Origin: CAZHPA01 sp964533945
GTDB lineage: Bacteria; Bacillota; Clostridia; Lachnospirales; WRBF01
Direction: 5' to 3'
Assembly: GCA_964533945.1 (NCBI GenBank)
Contig: CAZHPA010000020.1
Location: forward strand, 1 to 32,118
DNA: 32,118 bases
In this document: piece after piece, positions 1 through 7,091 of the stretch
How the letters are laid out: every line of letters starts with the position of its first letter
How positions within the stretch are numbered: position 1 is the stretch's first letter
Translations under genes and position numbers: made by a program
Notes under the pieces: generated by a model
Databases searched by the model: none
Told to the model about the DNA's origin: nothing
What the model saw: only the letters and a program-made list of their open reading frames with translations

Positions 1-4
1 TCAT
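1..4 (-). CDS. start codon of a leftward gene cut by the window edge
   Basis: Only the ATG (complement of 2-4) and one further base are visible, so the product cannot be named. The case for a gene is the arrangement upstream of it on the minus strand: a GAGGTGA ribosome binding site about eight bases before the ATG and a promoter with TTGACA and TATTCT boxes 17 bases apart (38-66). It would be transcribed in the same direction as the metallo-hydrolase gene to its right, but from its own promoter. Confidence 0.4.
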
Positions 5-37
5 TGCTTTTCACCTCGTTTATAATTGTTTATTTAT

Positions 38-66
38 AGAATATATAAGTTGATTGTAGTTGTCAA
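38..66 (-). promoter_or_regulatory. sigma-A type promoter for the gene leaving the left edge
   Basis: On the minus strand TTGACA (61-66) and TATTCT (38-43) are separated by 17 bases. The boxes lie about 35 bases before a ribosome binding site and ATG at position 4, which is the expected layout for a vegetative promoter. Confidence 0.55.
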
Positions 67-80
67 TAAAATAAAGACCC

Positions 81-132
81 TGCCAATTCATCGCCCACCC
101 TTCTAAAATAAGAGGTGGGAGAGTTCTTGGCA
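81..132 (-). terminator. two-tier hairpin after the metallo-hydrolase gene
   Basis: TGCCAA (81-86) pairs with TTGGCA (127-132), and inside it CCCACC (94-99) pairs with GGTGGG (114-119), leaving a seven-by-seven internal loop. On the minus strand the structure follows the stop codon at 141 and is followed by GGGTCTTTATTTTATT, so it could terminate the lgt-to-hydrolase transcript. The T-tract is interrupted and the internal loop is large, so a different structured element is possible. Confidence 0.45.
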
Positions 133-140
133 ATTAGGGG

Positions 141-722
141 TTAAACAAAAGGATTATAACGCATTTCATGTTCGATGCTTGTTTTGTCACCATGCCCCGG
201 AAAAACCGTAACATCTTTAGGAAGCTTGAAAAGCTTATTTCTAATTGAATTAACAATATCTTCATAGCTTCCCAATGCAAAATCTGTTCTTCCAATTGAA
301 TTTAAAAACAATGTATCGCCTGTGAAAATAATTTTTTCAGCTTCGTTATAGTAGCAGCAGCCTCCCGGAGTATGCCCCGGTGTGTGAATAGCTTTTATAA
401 CAGTACCATCTAATTCGTAAGCATCACCATCCGAAAGCCATAAATCAACAGGAATTTCTTCCGGTTTTAAAACTTCTTCATCTTTTAGCATAGCAACAAT
501 TGCTCCTGTTGCTTCTTTAACTTTAACAACCGCTCCCATATGGTCTGGGTGTGCATGAGTTATAAGTATTGCTTTAACTTTAATATCGCTGTCTTGTATT
601 AATTTTAAAATTTTTGAAGGTTCGCCGCCGGGGTCAATTACAACAGCATTTCTTGTTTGTTCATTGTAGTAAATATATACGTTTTCTCTAAGAAATGTAA
701 CGGGAATTGACAATATTTTCAT
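141..722 (-). CDS. MBL-fold metallo-hydrolase (glyoxalase II-like)
   Basis: This 193-residue protein is a soluble zinc hydrolase of the metallo-beta-lactamase superfamily, in the small glyoxalase-II/YcbL-like group, which typically acts on thioesters. The metal-binding motif THAHPDH is visible (His56, His58, Asp60, His61), followed by His117 in HTPGH, Asp136 in FTGDT and His177 in FPGHGD, so the two-metal site looks complete. The frame is open for 14 codons upstream, but I start at ATG 722 because GTAGGGGC sits just before it and the protein then begins MKILSIPV, as usual for the family. The gene lies 56 bases after relA and ends in a hairpin. The precise substrate cannot be told from sequence. 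Confidence 0.9.
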   Translation of the reverse strand: MKILSIPVTFLRENVYIYYNEQTRNAVVIDPGGEPSKILKLIQDSDIKVKAILITHAHPDHMGAVVKVKEATGAIVAMLKDEEVLKPEEIPVDLWLSDGDAYELDGTVIKAIHTPGHTPGGCCYYNEAEKIIFTGDTLFLNSIGRTDFALGSYEDIVNSIRNKLFKLPKDVTVFPGHGDKTSIEHEMRYNPFV

Positions 723-778
723 AAAAGCCCCTACTTTATTAATTTTTAAGTTTTTAGAATGCAAAAAATAGCTTTTTA

Positions 779-3028
779 CTACTTTGTTAACCTTTCAACT
801 TCGGTAACACCTTTCATGTTTAAAAGCTTTTTGCATATAGTTTCAAGCTGTGCTTTGCTTTGAATTTGAATAACCCCAATAAAAACCGCAATCCCGTCAA
901 CACATTGCGCCGAAAAGTCAACAATTTGTATTTTTTCTTCTGTCAAAAGCTTTGAAATGTCAAATAAAAACCCCGACCTATCTGTTCCGCATATTCTAAT
1001 GTTTGCATTATATACTGAAGTTTTAACTTCTTGTATTTTCCATTCTGTATCAACTAGCTTGTTTCTGCTTATTTCGTCAAGGCACATAATATTAATGCAA
1101 TCTGTTCGATGCACTGAAACCCCCCTGCCTTTTGTAACAAACCCAATTATTTCATCACCAGGAACAGGGCTGCAGCATTTAGAAAATCTAACGCTAATGT
1201 CGTCGCTGCCGTTAATAACAACGCTTGATTTTTGAGAAGATTGTCTTTTTATAGTTTCCGGCGTTTGCTTTGCCAATTTAATTTCGCCATTATTTTTTTC
1301 TCTTGAAACCTCTTCTATTAATCGGTTAATAACTTGTGCTTCTTTCAAGCCGCCATGCCCAACCGCAGCGCACAATAAATCCCAATCTGTAAACCCATAT
1401 TTGTTTAAAACAATTTCTTTGTTGCGGGGTGTTAAAAGTTCACTTAGAACATAGTTCTTTTTCTTTGCATCTTTTTCCAAAAATTCCTTGCCTTTTAAAA
1501 TGTTTTCTTCTTTGTTTTGCTTTTTAAACCATTGATTTATTTTTGTTTTTGCTTGATTTGTTTTAACAATACTTAGCCAATCGCGGCTTGGCCCTTTTGA
1601 ATTTTGGCTTGTCATAACAGAAACTCTATCGCCTGATTTAAGCTCGTAATTAAAAGGAACTATAATTCCGTTAACTCTGCAGCCTATCATTTTATTGCCA
1701 AGCGCTGAATGAATTGCATATGCAAAGTCTATCGGCGTTGAACCACGAACAAGATTTATTATTTCGCCTTTTGGCGTAAAACAGTAAACGTTATCTGTGT
1801 ATACGTCTAAATCTGTTTTAAGTGCATCTAAAAATTCGTGATTATCGGATAATTCACGTTGCCAGTCTAATATTTGCCTAAGCCATGCAAGCTTTGCTTC
1901 TTCTGAAGTTTGGGTAGCTTTTTTGCCTTTTCCTTCTTTGTATTTCCAATGCGCCGCAATTCCATATTCACTTGTTCTGTGCATTTCTCGTGTTCTAATT
2001 TGAATTTCCAAAGGTTCGCCTTCGTACCCTATAACAACCGTGTGAAGCGATTGATACATATTAGATTTAGGCATTGCAATATAATCTTTAATTCTTCCGG
2101 GTATAGGCTTGTATATATCATGGACGATTCCTAAAATTTCGTAACAATCCATAACATTTTCAACAATAACGCGCACAGCAAAAATATCAAAAATTTGGTC
2201 AAGTGTTTTATCTTGATTAACCATTTTTTTATATATACTAAACAAATGTTTAGTTCTGCCTTCAACGGTTATGTTCATATTTTTTTCACGTTCTAATATT
2301 TTTGCTTTCAATTCACAAACAAGTTCGTTTATGTATCCTATGCGGTCGTGTTGTTTTTTGGAAATTTTATCTTTTAAATCTTCATATTCTTCTGTGCATA
2401 AATATTTAAAAGATAAATCTTCAAGCTCGTATCTAAGCTTGGAAATACCAAGCCTATGAGCAAGAGGGGCATATATATCTAAAGTTTCTTGTGATTTTTC
2501 TTTTTGCTTTTCTTTGCGCATAAATTGCAATGTTCTCATATTATGCAGTCGGTCAGCTATTTTAATTAAAATAACTCTTATATCTTTTGCCATAGCAATA
2601 AACATTTTACGGTAGTTTTCGGCTTGCAATTCTTCACGATTATTTTTATTTTTAGACTTAACAAGCTCTTTAGATTTTGAATCTTCTTTTAAAGTATCTT
2701 CAATTTTATCAAGCTTAGTAACGCCTTCAACTATTTCGGCAATTTCTTTCCCAAACATTTCCTCAACTTTTTCATATCCTATAGAAGTATCTTCGATAAC
2801 GTCATGCAAAATTCCCGAAACAATAGACTCTATGTCAAGTTCTAAGTCGGCCAAAATAAAAGCTACCGTCATGGGGTGAATGATGTAAGGTTCTCCCGAC
2901 TTTCTAAGCTGCCCATCATGTGCATTTTTTGCAATATCATATGCTTTTTTAACTATTGAAAAATCCGTTGAAGGGTGATATTGCTTCATTCTTTCTATTA
3001 ATTTATCATAAATTTCTTCGTGAGTCAT
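779..3028 (-). CDS. relA: bifunctional (p)ppGpp synthetase/hydrolase (RelA/SpoT family)
   Basis: This cytosolic stringent-response enzyme makes and degrades (p)ppGpp. The 749 residues show the long RSH order: HD hydrolase domain (HDVIEDT at 75-81, IADRLHNMRTL near 157-167), synthetase domain (RIKD at 312-315, YQSLHT near 325-330, EIQIRT near 341-346), TGS domain (about 412-475), a conserved Cys-containing region (KCCSPVPGD near 620) and a C-terminal ACT domain (about 675-749). The RXKD form of the synthetase motif is the one associated with bifunctional enzymes, and the hydrolase residues are intact, so both activities are likely. Compared with Bacillus RelA, as I recall it, there is a charged insertion of about 17 residues in the hydrolase domain (around 110-134). 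It has its own likely promoter at 3093-3121. Confidence 0.96.
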   Translation of the reverse strand: MTHEEIYDKLIERMKQYHPSTDFSIVKKAYDIAKNAHDGQLRKSGEPYIIHPMTVAFILADLELDIESIVSGILHDVIEDTSIGYEKVEEMFGKEIAEIVEGVTKLDKIEDTLKEDSKSKELVKSKNKNNREELQAENYRKMFIAMAKDIRVILIKIADRLHNMRTLQFMRKEKQKEKSQETLDIYAPLAHRLGISKLRYELEDLSFKYLCTEEYEDLKDKISKKQHDRIGYINELVCELKAKILEREKNMNITVEGRTKHLFSIYKKMVNQDKTLDQIFDIFAVRVIVENVMDCYEILGIVHDIYKPIPGRIKDYIAMPKSNMYQSLHTVVIGYEGEPLEIQIRTREMHRTSEYGIAAHWKYKEGKGKKATQTSEEAKLAWLRQILDWQRELSDNHEFLDALKTDLDVYTDNVYCFTPKGEIINLVRGSTPIDFAYAIHSALGNKMIGCRVNGIIVPFNYELKSGDRVSVMTSQNSKGPSRDWLSIVKTNQAKTKINQWFKKQNKEENILKGKEFLEKDAKKKNYVLSELLTPRNKEIVLNKYGFTDWDLLCAAVGHGGLKEAQVINRLIEEVSREKNNGEIKLAKQTPETIKRQSSQKSSVVINGSDDISVRFSKCCSPVPGDEIIGFVTKGRGVSVHRTDCINIMCLDEISRNKLVDTEWKIQEVKTSVYNANIRICGTDRSGFLFDISKLLTEEKIQIVDFSAQCVDGIAVFIGVIQIQSKAQLETICKKLLNMKGVTEVERLTK

Positions 3029-3092
3029 GCGTACCAGTCCTTACTTAAATTCCTTGTTTTATAAGCTTTTTTTATATGGCAAAGTTTTATTA

Positions 3093-3121
3093 ATAATATC
3101 ACGCAATTTAACACAATGCAA
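3093..3121 (-). promoter_or_regulatory. candidate relA promoter
   Basis: On the minus strand TTGCAT (3116-3121) and TATTAT (3093-3098) are separated by 17 bases, about 65 bases before the relA start. The pepD-relA gap of 116 bases is large enough for an independent promoter. The -35 box matches the consensus at four of six positions. Confidence 0.45.
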
Positions 3122-3144
3122 ATAAAATTTTGTTATTTTGCTAA

Positions 3145-4560
3145 TTAATGCAGCTTTTCAAGAACTTTTTTTACAAGTTCCCATAAGTCTATAAAGGAAG
3201 AAACGTTCAATGTTTCTCTTGTTGTGTGAATATCATATATTGTAGGCCCTATGGAAATGGCATCTAAGTTACCTATTTTTTCAATAAGCAATCCGCATTC
3301 AAGCCCTGCATGAATTGCAACAACTTTAGCCTTTTTATTAAACAATTCCTCGTACGTTTGTTCAAATAGTTTTCTAATATTCGAATTTTCGTTGTATTCC
3401 CACGAAGGATAATCCGAACTAATTGTAGTACTGCCGTTACATAGCTTTGCCAAAAGCTTAACTTGTTCTGCAATAAAGCGCTTTTTACTTTCAACGCAGC
3501 TTCTAATAAGGCATTCAAGCATAACTTGGGATTCGGATTTTAAAGTTTTAATTAGCCCCAAATTATTTGAAGCTTCAACAAGCCCTTCTATTTCTAAACT
3601 CATTGATTTTACGCCGTTTGGAAATAAAACAGCCATATTTAAAACATTTTGGGCTGAAGCTTCTGAAAAAACTTCTCCTTCATATTCGCTTTTTATAAGT
3701 TCTAGGGAAACGTTAGCTTTTTTGTGTTCGTTTTTATATGTTTCCGAAAGTGTTTCAACTAACAGGTTAACAGCTTTAACGTCATCTTTGCAAATGCTAA
3801 TTACAGCTTGCGCTTGGCGTGGTATAACGTTATCTTTTTCGCCTCCTTGAATTAAAGCAAGCTTTATGTTAAATTTTTCTGCAATTTGCTTTAAAGAACG
3901 CGCTAAAAGGACAATACTGTTTCCTCTTTCTTTTTCTATGTCGTTTCCGGAATGTCCGCCGTTTAACCCTTTTAATTCTAAGCTATAAAATTCATAGTCT
4001 TTTCGCGGCTGTTCAAACACAATTGGTATGTTTGTTATAATTCTTGTTCCACCAGCACAGCTTGTAAAAAATTCCCCAAAAGTGTCGCTATCTATATTTA
4101 TTAAAATTTGGCCGCAAAGAGGAGAAGCATCTAACGCATTAGCACCAAACATGCCTGTTTCTTCGCTTGTCGTCATAACAAATTCAAGCGGTGGGTGGGG
4201 TATGTCATTTGAATCCATTAAAGCCATTGCTATAGCAACGGCAACTCCGTCATCTGCTCCAAGCGTTGTTTTATATGCTTTAAGCAAATTACCTTCTTCT
4301 ATTAGCTTCGAAGGAAAAGTTCCGTCTTCATCTTTTTCGCAAATCATATCTAAATGCCCTTGAATTATTACGGTTTTGCAATTTTCATAGCCTTTTGTTG
4401 CTGGCTTTTTAATAATAACATTATACATATCATCTTGAATGGCAAAAAGATTGCGTTGTTTGGCGAAATCTATTAAAAAATCGCTAAGTTGTTTTTCATT
4501 TCCCGATTCGTGGGGTATTTTGCAAACTTCTTTAAAATATTCAATTATTTTGAGCGACAT
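3145..4560 (-). CDS. pepD: aminoacyl-histidine dipeptidase (M20C, PepD family)
   Basis: This 471-residue cytosolic metallopeptidase of the M20 family hydrolyses Xaa-His and other dipeptides, supplying amino acids from peptides. Conserved elements are QGHLDM (His69, Asp71), the bridging aspartate in GADDG (101-105), the general-base pair in TSEETG (Glu133-Glu134), a dimerisation lid domain in the middle, and the C-terminal HAGLECG and IHTTRE stretches that complete the metal site. The length matches the PepD group. It starts at ATG 4560 with GGAAAGGAAG upstream. It lies between gpr and relA, probably with its own promoter overlapping the gpr terminator. Confidence 0.94.
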   Translation of the reverse strand: MSLKIIEYFKEVCKIPHESGNEKQLSDFLIDFAKQRNLFAIQDDMYNVIIKKPATKGYENCKTVIIQGHLDMICEKDEDGTFPSKLIEEGNLLKAYKTTLGADDGVAVAIAMALMDSNDIPHPPLEFVMTTSEETGMFGANALDASPLCGQILINIDSDTFGEFFTSCAGGTRIITNIPIVFEQPRKDYEFYSLELKGLNGGHSGNDIEKERGNSIVLLARSLKQIAEKFNIKLALIQGGEKDNVIPRQAQAVISICKDDVKAVNLLVETLSETYKNEHKKANVSLELIKSEYEGEVFSEASAQNVLNMAVLFPNGVKSMSLEIEGLVEASNNLGLIKTLKSESQVMLECLIRSCVESKKRFIAEQVKLLAKLCNGSTTISSDYPSWEYNENSNIRKLFEQTYEELFNKKAKVVAIHAGLECGLLIEKIGNLDAISIGPTIYDIHTTRETLNVSSFIDLWELVKKVLEKLH

Positions 4561-4585
4561 AAAAGCTTCCTTTCCAATTGTATAG

Positions 4586-4613
4586 ATTATATAAATTATA
4601 TAAACCCTTGCAA
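4586..4613 (-). promoter_or_regulatory. candidate pepD promoter
   Basis: On the minus strand TTGCAA (4608-4613) and TATAAT (4586-4591) are separated by 16 bases, about 25 bases before pepD. The -35 box lies within the hairpin that follows gpr, so termination of gpr and initiation of pepD would compete. The very high AT content makes chance matches to TATAAT common. Confidence 0.4.
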
Positions 4614-4621
4614 AAGCAAGG
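4606..4621 (-). terminator. hairpin after gpr
   Basis: CCTTGC (4606-4611) pairs with GCAAGG (4616-4621) around a four-base loop, five bases beyond the gpr stop codon. On the minus strand it is followed by GTTTATATAATTTATA, which is T-rich but interrupted, so it may be a weak terminator. Confidence 0.45.
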
Positions 4622-4625
4622 AGAC

Positions 4626-5603
4626 TTAGTGAATATATTTTTTAATATTGGAATTGTTAATGTTAGGCTGCAGCGCAATGTTTAAAGAGTTTGCTATAAT
4701 ATTTGAAAGCCTTACAACAACATCGTCAACTTCTTTAGGGGTAACAAACATATTGCCTACATAAGGTTCTAAAATATTAACAATTAAATTATATTTATCT
4801 TGAGCTTCCAAATTTTTAAGCATTTTATAAAATGCGCTTCCTTCGCCGGCTTCTTCAAGCAGTGTATCTATAAGCTTATCAAGTGTGTCGTTAACAAGTG
4901 TTGCAGCATCAACAACGGTTGGAACACCTATAGCAATTACTTTAACGCCAAGTGTTTCCTCGTTAATTGCTTTTCGCTTATTGCCAAGCCCAGAACCGGG
5001 GTTAATTCCCGTATCTGCAATTTGAATTGTTGCGTTAATTCTACTTGTTGCTCTTGCTGCTAGTGCATCTATTGCAATAACTAAATCGGGCTTAATTTTA
5101 TCAACAATGCCTTTAACTATTTCGCAAGTTTCAATGCCTGTTGTTCCTAAAACGCCGGGCGAAACAGCACAAACTTGGCGTACATCTTTAACAATTTCTT
5201 CAGGCAAAATTTTTTCTGAAACTAAGTGCCGTGTTACAATAACTTTTGATATAACTTTTGGCCCTAGAGCATCGGGCGTAACGTTTCTATTTCCAAGCCC
5301 AACAATTAATATTACGCTGTCTTCATCTAAGTTGTGAAGCATGGCTAGTTTATTTGATAAAATTTTTGTAATTTGTTCATGCGTTTTTGGGTGGTTTGCT
5401 TTCATAAGCTGTGATTCAACCGTAATATAATTACCAATTGGCTTGCCCATTTTTTTGGCACCTTCTTCTGTTGAAATTTCAACAGAAACAACTTTAATTT
5501 CTTCGTTTTCTGTGCTGTCAACAGTTAGTTTAACACCTTCAAGTTCTTCTGTTGTTGTAAGCATTTCATGTGCTTCTAATGCTAAATCGGTATATACGTT
5601 CAT
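4626..5603 (-). CDS. gpr: germination protease (GPR, family A25)
   Basis: GPR degrades the small acid-soluble spore proteins in the spore core during germination, so it marks a spore-former. The 325 residues carry the family landmarks: an N-terminal TDLALEAHEM propeptide-like segment, VGLGNRNVTPDALGP, the VSPGVLGTTGIET block, and AIDALAARA, which contains one of the proposed catalytic aspartates, followed by DTGINPGSGLGN. The frame is open upstream to 5654, but I start at ATG 5603 because GGGGAG sits about seven bases before it and homologues begin with the short propeptide. With that start the gene lies 19 bases after lgt instead of overlapping it. Transcription is expected in the forespore, though I do not see a clear sigma-G promoter. 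Confidence 0.95.
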   Translation of the reverse strand: MNVYTDLALEAHEMLTTTEELEGVKLTVDSTENEEIKVVSVEISTEEGAKKMGKPIGNYITVESQLMKANHPKTHEQITKILSNKLAMLHNLDEDSVILIVGLGNRNVTPDALGPKVISKVIVTRHLVSEKILPEEIVKDVRQVCAVSPGVLGTTGIETCEIVKGIVDKIKPDLVIAIDALAARATSRINATIQIADTGINPGSGLGNKRKAINEETLGVKVIAIGVPTVVDAATLVNDTLDKLIDTLLEEAGEGSAFYKMLKNLEAQDKYNLIVNILEPYVGNMFVTPKEVDDVVVRLSNIIANSLNIALQPNINNSNIKKYIH

Positions 5604-5622
5604 GCTATCTCCCCTTTTTATT

Positions 5623-6471
5623 CTATTTTGTCCTAATTTTTCTGTTATAAACAATAAAAATTAGCCCAAAAACAGCAAGCATTACCGAAACAACTTGTGA
5701 AACAGCAATATTTGTCTGCCAAATTAAAAGAGAATCTTTTCTTAAACTTTCAACAAAAGCTCTTGATATGCCATACCCTATAAAATAGAGGGCAAAAACT
5801 TCTCCGTCAAACTTCTTATGTTTTTTAAATAAATTTAAAATAGCGAATACTACAAATGAACAAATTGATTCATATAAAAACGCAGGGTGAACTTGAATAT
5901 ACTGCACATTGTCAATTAAAACAGCTTTTTCCAAAACATCTTCTGGTACAAATAAAACATCTTTTAATTTATAGCACATTGCAAAAATGGAATTGGTATA
6001 GCCGCCAAATGCTTCCCTGTTTGGGAAATTGCACCATCTTCCAACAGCTTGCCCTAAAGAAAGTCCTAAAGCGCAAGTGTCGGCAAAAAGTAGAAAGTTA
6101 AGCTTTTTAATTTTAACATAAACTATACCCGTAATTATCCCTGCTATAATTGTTCCGTATACTGCCATTCCGCCTTGCCTTATGTTAAAAATTCCCCAAA
6201 GATTATCTTTGTATAAATCCCAAGAAAAAATAACATAATATGTTCTTGCCCCTATAATTCCAGAAATTATAGTGTAATTTAAAAACTCTATATAAGTATC
6301 TTTGTCTTGCCCTGTTCGCTTTGCTTCATAAAGAACAAATAAAAAACCACAAACAACCCCCAAAGTTAAAAGCACGGCATACCAATATATATTAAAGTTG
6401 CCAACTGATATAAAAACTTTAGGAAGGGTTTTAATTTTAATACCTAAATTGGGAAATATTACATCGTACAT
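5623..6471 (-). CDS. lgt: prolipoprotein diacylglyceryl transferase
   Basis: Lgt is a polytopic membrane enzyme that moves diacylglycerol from phosphatidylglycerol to the lipobox cysteine of prolipoproteins, the first step of lipoprotein maturation. The 282 residues contain about seven hydrophobic segments. The family signature appears as GRWCNFPNREAFGG (144-157), keeping the R, N, F, N, E and G positions of the usual GRxxNFxNxExxG. The second conserved motif, HPAFLYES, is at 195-202. RQGGMAVYG near 98 matches the essential loop. The start is ATG 6471 with AAAGG upstream. It heads the leftward gene group and faces away from the SRP RNA gene. Confidence 0.95.
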   Translation of the reverse strand: MYDVIFPNLGIKIKTLPKVFISVGNFNIYWYAVLLTLGVVCGFLFVLYEAKRTGQDKDTYIEFLNYTIISGIIGARTYYVIFSWDLYKDNLWGIFNIRQGGMAVYGTIIAGIITGIVYVKIKKLNFLLFADTCALGLSLGQAVGRWCNFPNREAFGGYTNSIFAMCYKLKDVLFVPEDVLEKAVLIDNVQYIQVHPAFLYESICSFVVFAILNLFKKHKKFDGEVFALYFIGYGISRAFVESLRKDSLLIWQTNIAVSQVVSVMLAVFGLIFIVYNRKIRTK

Positions 6472-6514
6472 ACATTTAACCTTTCTGTTCTTTTCTTTAT
6501 AACGTATAACAATT

Positions 6515-6543
6515 ATTCTACAGCAGCTTGAAATTAATTACAA
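6515..6543 (-). promoter_or_regulatory. candidate lgt promoter
   Basis: On the minus strand TTGTAA (6538-6543) and TAGAAT (6515-6520) are 17 bases apart, about 45 bases before lgt. It is back to back with the strong SRP RNA promoter on the other strand. Confidence 0.45.
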
Positions 6544-6574
6544 TAGTCATTCAAAAATTTTTTTAAAAAACTAC

Positions 6575-6603
6575 TTGACAAACGCAGAACACTTTAGTAT
6601 AAT
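6575..6603 (+). promoter_or_regulatory. consensus sigma-A promoter of the SRP RNA gene
   Basis: TTGACA (6575-6580) and TATAAT (6598-6603) match the vegetative consensus at all twelve positions, with the ideal 17-base spacer. The predicted start about seven bases after the -10 box falls at 6610-6611, where the SRP RNA terminal helix begins. This is the best promoter in the window, as expected for an abundant stable RNA. Confidence 0.92.
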
Positions 6604-6609
6604 AATTTT

Positions 6610-6879
6610 GCTCGTGCTAGCCGGGGAGGTAGCGGTTCCCTAATTCTCGCAGTCCGCTGTAGCGAGGGTGATGCTTGTCTTTAGGCTCCTTCTTTGTGAA
6701 GTCTGCCTCTTGAAAGTGGTGTTGACAGTTAGGTCTTGCGCAACGGTAGCTTGTGAAGCGTGTCAGGTTCGGAAGAAAGCAGCACTAAGCAATTCTTTCT
6801 GTGTGCCGCAAGGGTGCTTGACTCGAGCTAACTGCAAGAGTACCGTTTGGAAAGAAATGTCAACAGCTTGCGCACGGGT
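6610..6879 (+). ncRNA. ffs: signal recognition particle RNA (large Firmicutes type)
   Basis: This is the RNA scaffold of the SRP, which pairs with Ffh and targets membrane and secreted proteins. The 5' part (GGGGAGGTAGCGGTTCCC, 6623-6640) matches the Alu domain of Bacillus scRNA, and GAGCTAACTGC near 6825 matches its 3' half. Domain IV has the Ffh-binding hairpin TGTCAGGTTCGGAAG (6761-6775) with a GGAA tetraloop at 6771-6774, followed by AAAGCAGCA. The ends pair: CTCGTGC (6611-6617) with GCACGGG (6872-6878). The length of about 270 nt is that of the long Gram-positive form. Relative to the common CC-GGAA-GG hairpin, one C-G pair is replaced by U-A (6769 with 6776), which keeps the helix. It shares a transcript with tRNA-Cys. 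Confidence 0.95.
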
Positions 6880-6894
6880 AACAAAAAAAATTAT

Positions 6895-6965
6895 GGTGCC
6901 ATCGCCAAGTGGTAAGGCAAAGGTCTGCAACACCTTTATCCCCGGTTCAAATCCGGGTGGCACCT
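6895..6965 (+). tRNA. tRNA-Cys, anticodon GCA
   Basis: A complete 71-base cloverleaf can be drawn. The acceptor stem is GGTGCCA (6895-6901) with TGGCACC (6958-6964). The D arm is closed by GCC and GGC. The anticodon stem AAGGT/ACCTT encloses CTGCAAC with anticodon GCA at 6927-6929. The T arm is CCCGG/CCGGG around TTCAAAT. The discriminator is T6965, the identity base for cysteine tRNAs. CCA is not encoded and must be added by nucleotidyltransferase. The gene begins 15 bases after the SRP RNA with no promoter between, so the two are probably cut from one precursor. Confidence 0.96.
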
Positions 6966-6984
6966 TACTTTATACAATACACTA

Positions 6985-7013
6985 AAACACCTAATACACT
7001 GTTAGGTGTTTTT
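6985..7013 (+). terminator. intrinsic terminator of the SRP RNA-tRNA transcript
   Basis: AAACACCTAA (6985-6994) pairs perfectly with TTAGGTGTTT (7002-7011) around a seven-base loop, and the T-run continues (TTTTTAATTTTT). It starts 20 bases after tRNA-Cys. Confidence 0.85.
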
Positions 7014-7044
7014 AATTTTTATAGCTTTTAAATATAAAAAGATT

Positions 7045-7072
7045 AGTGCCGCTTTTTATGTAAAGCGGCACT
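7045..7072 (-). terminator. intrinsic terminator after the CofE-like gene
   Basis: AGTGCCGCTTT (7045-7055) pairs perfectly with AAAGCGGCACT (7062-7072) around a six-base loop. On the minus strand it lies 19 bases beyond the stop at 7092 and is followed by AATCTTTTTATATT. It would end the polysaccharide-cluster transcript and separate it from the converging SRP RNA unit. Confidence 0.75.
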
Positions 7073-7091
7073 TAATATTAAGCGTTGTATA

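Noticed and set aside
141..764. Longer start for the metallo-hydrolase at 764
   Set aside because: The 14 extra residues are not part of the fold, and a good ribosome binding site precedes ATG 722.
4626..5654. Longer gpr reading from 5654 overlapping lgt
   Set aside because: The GGGGAG site and family N-terminus point to ATG 5603. The extra 17 codons would be inside lgt without a ribosome binding site of similar quality.
6668..6985. Open frame of 105 codons on the plus strand, and one on the minus strand at 6763-6963
   Set aside because: Both lie over the SRP RNA and tRNA-Cys genes. The RNA structures explain the sequence, and neither frame has a ribosome binding site.
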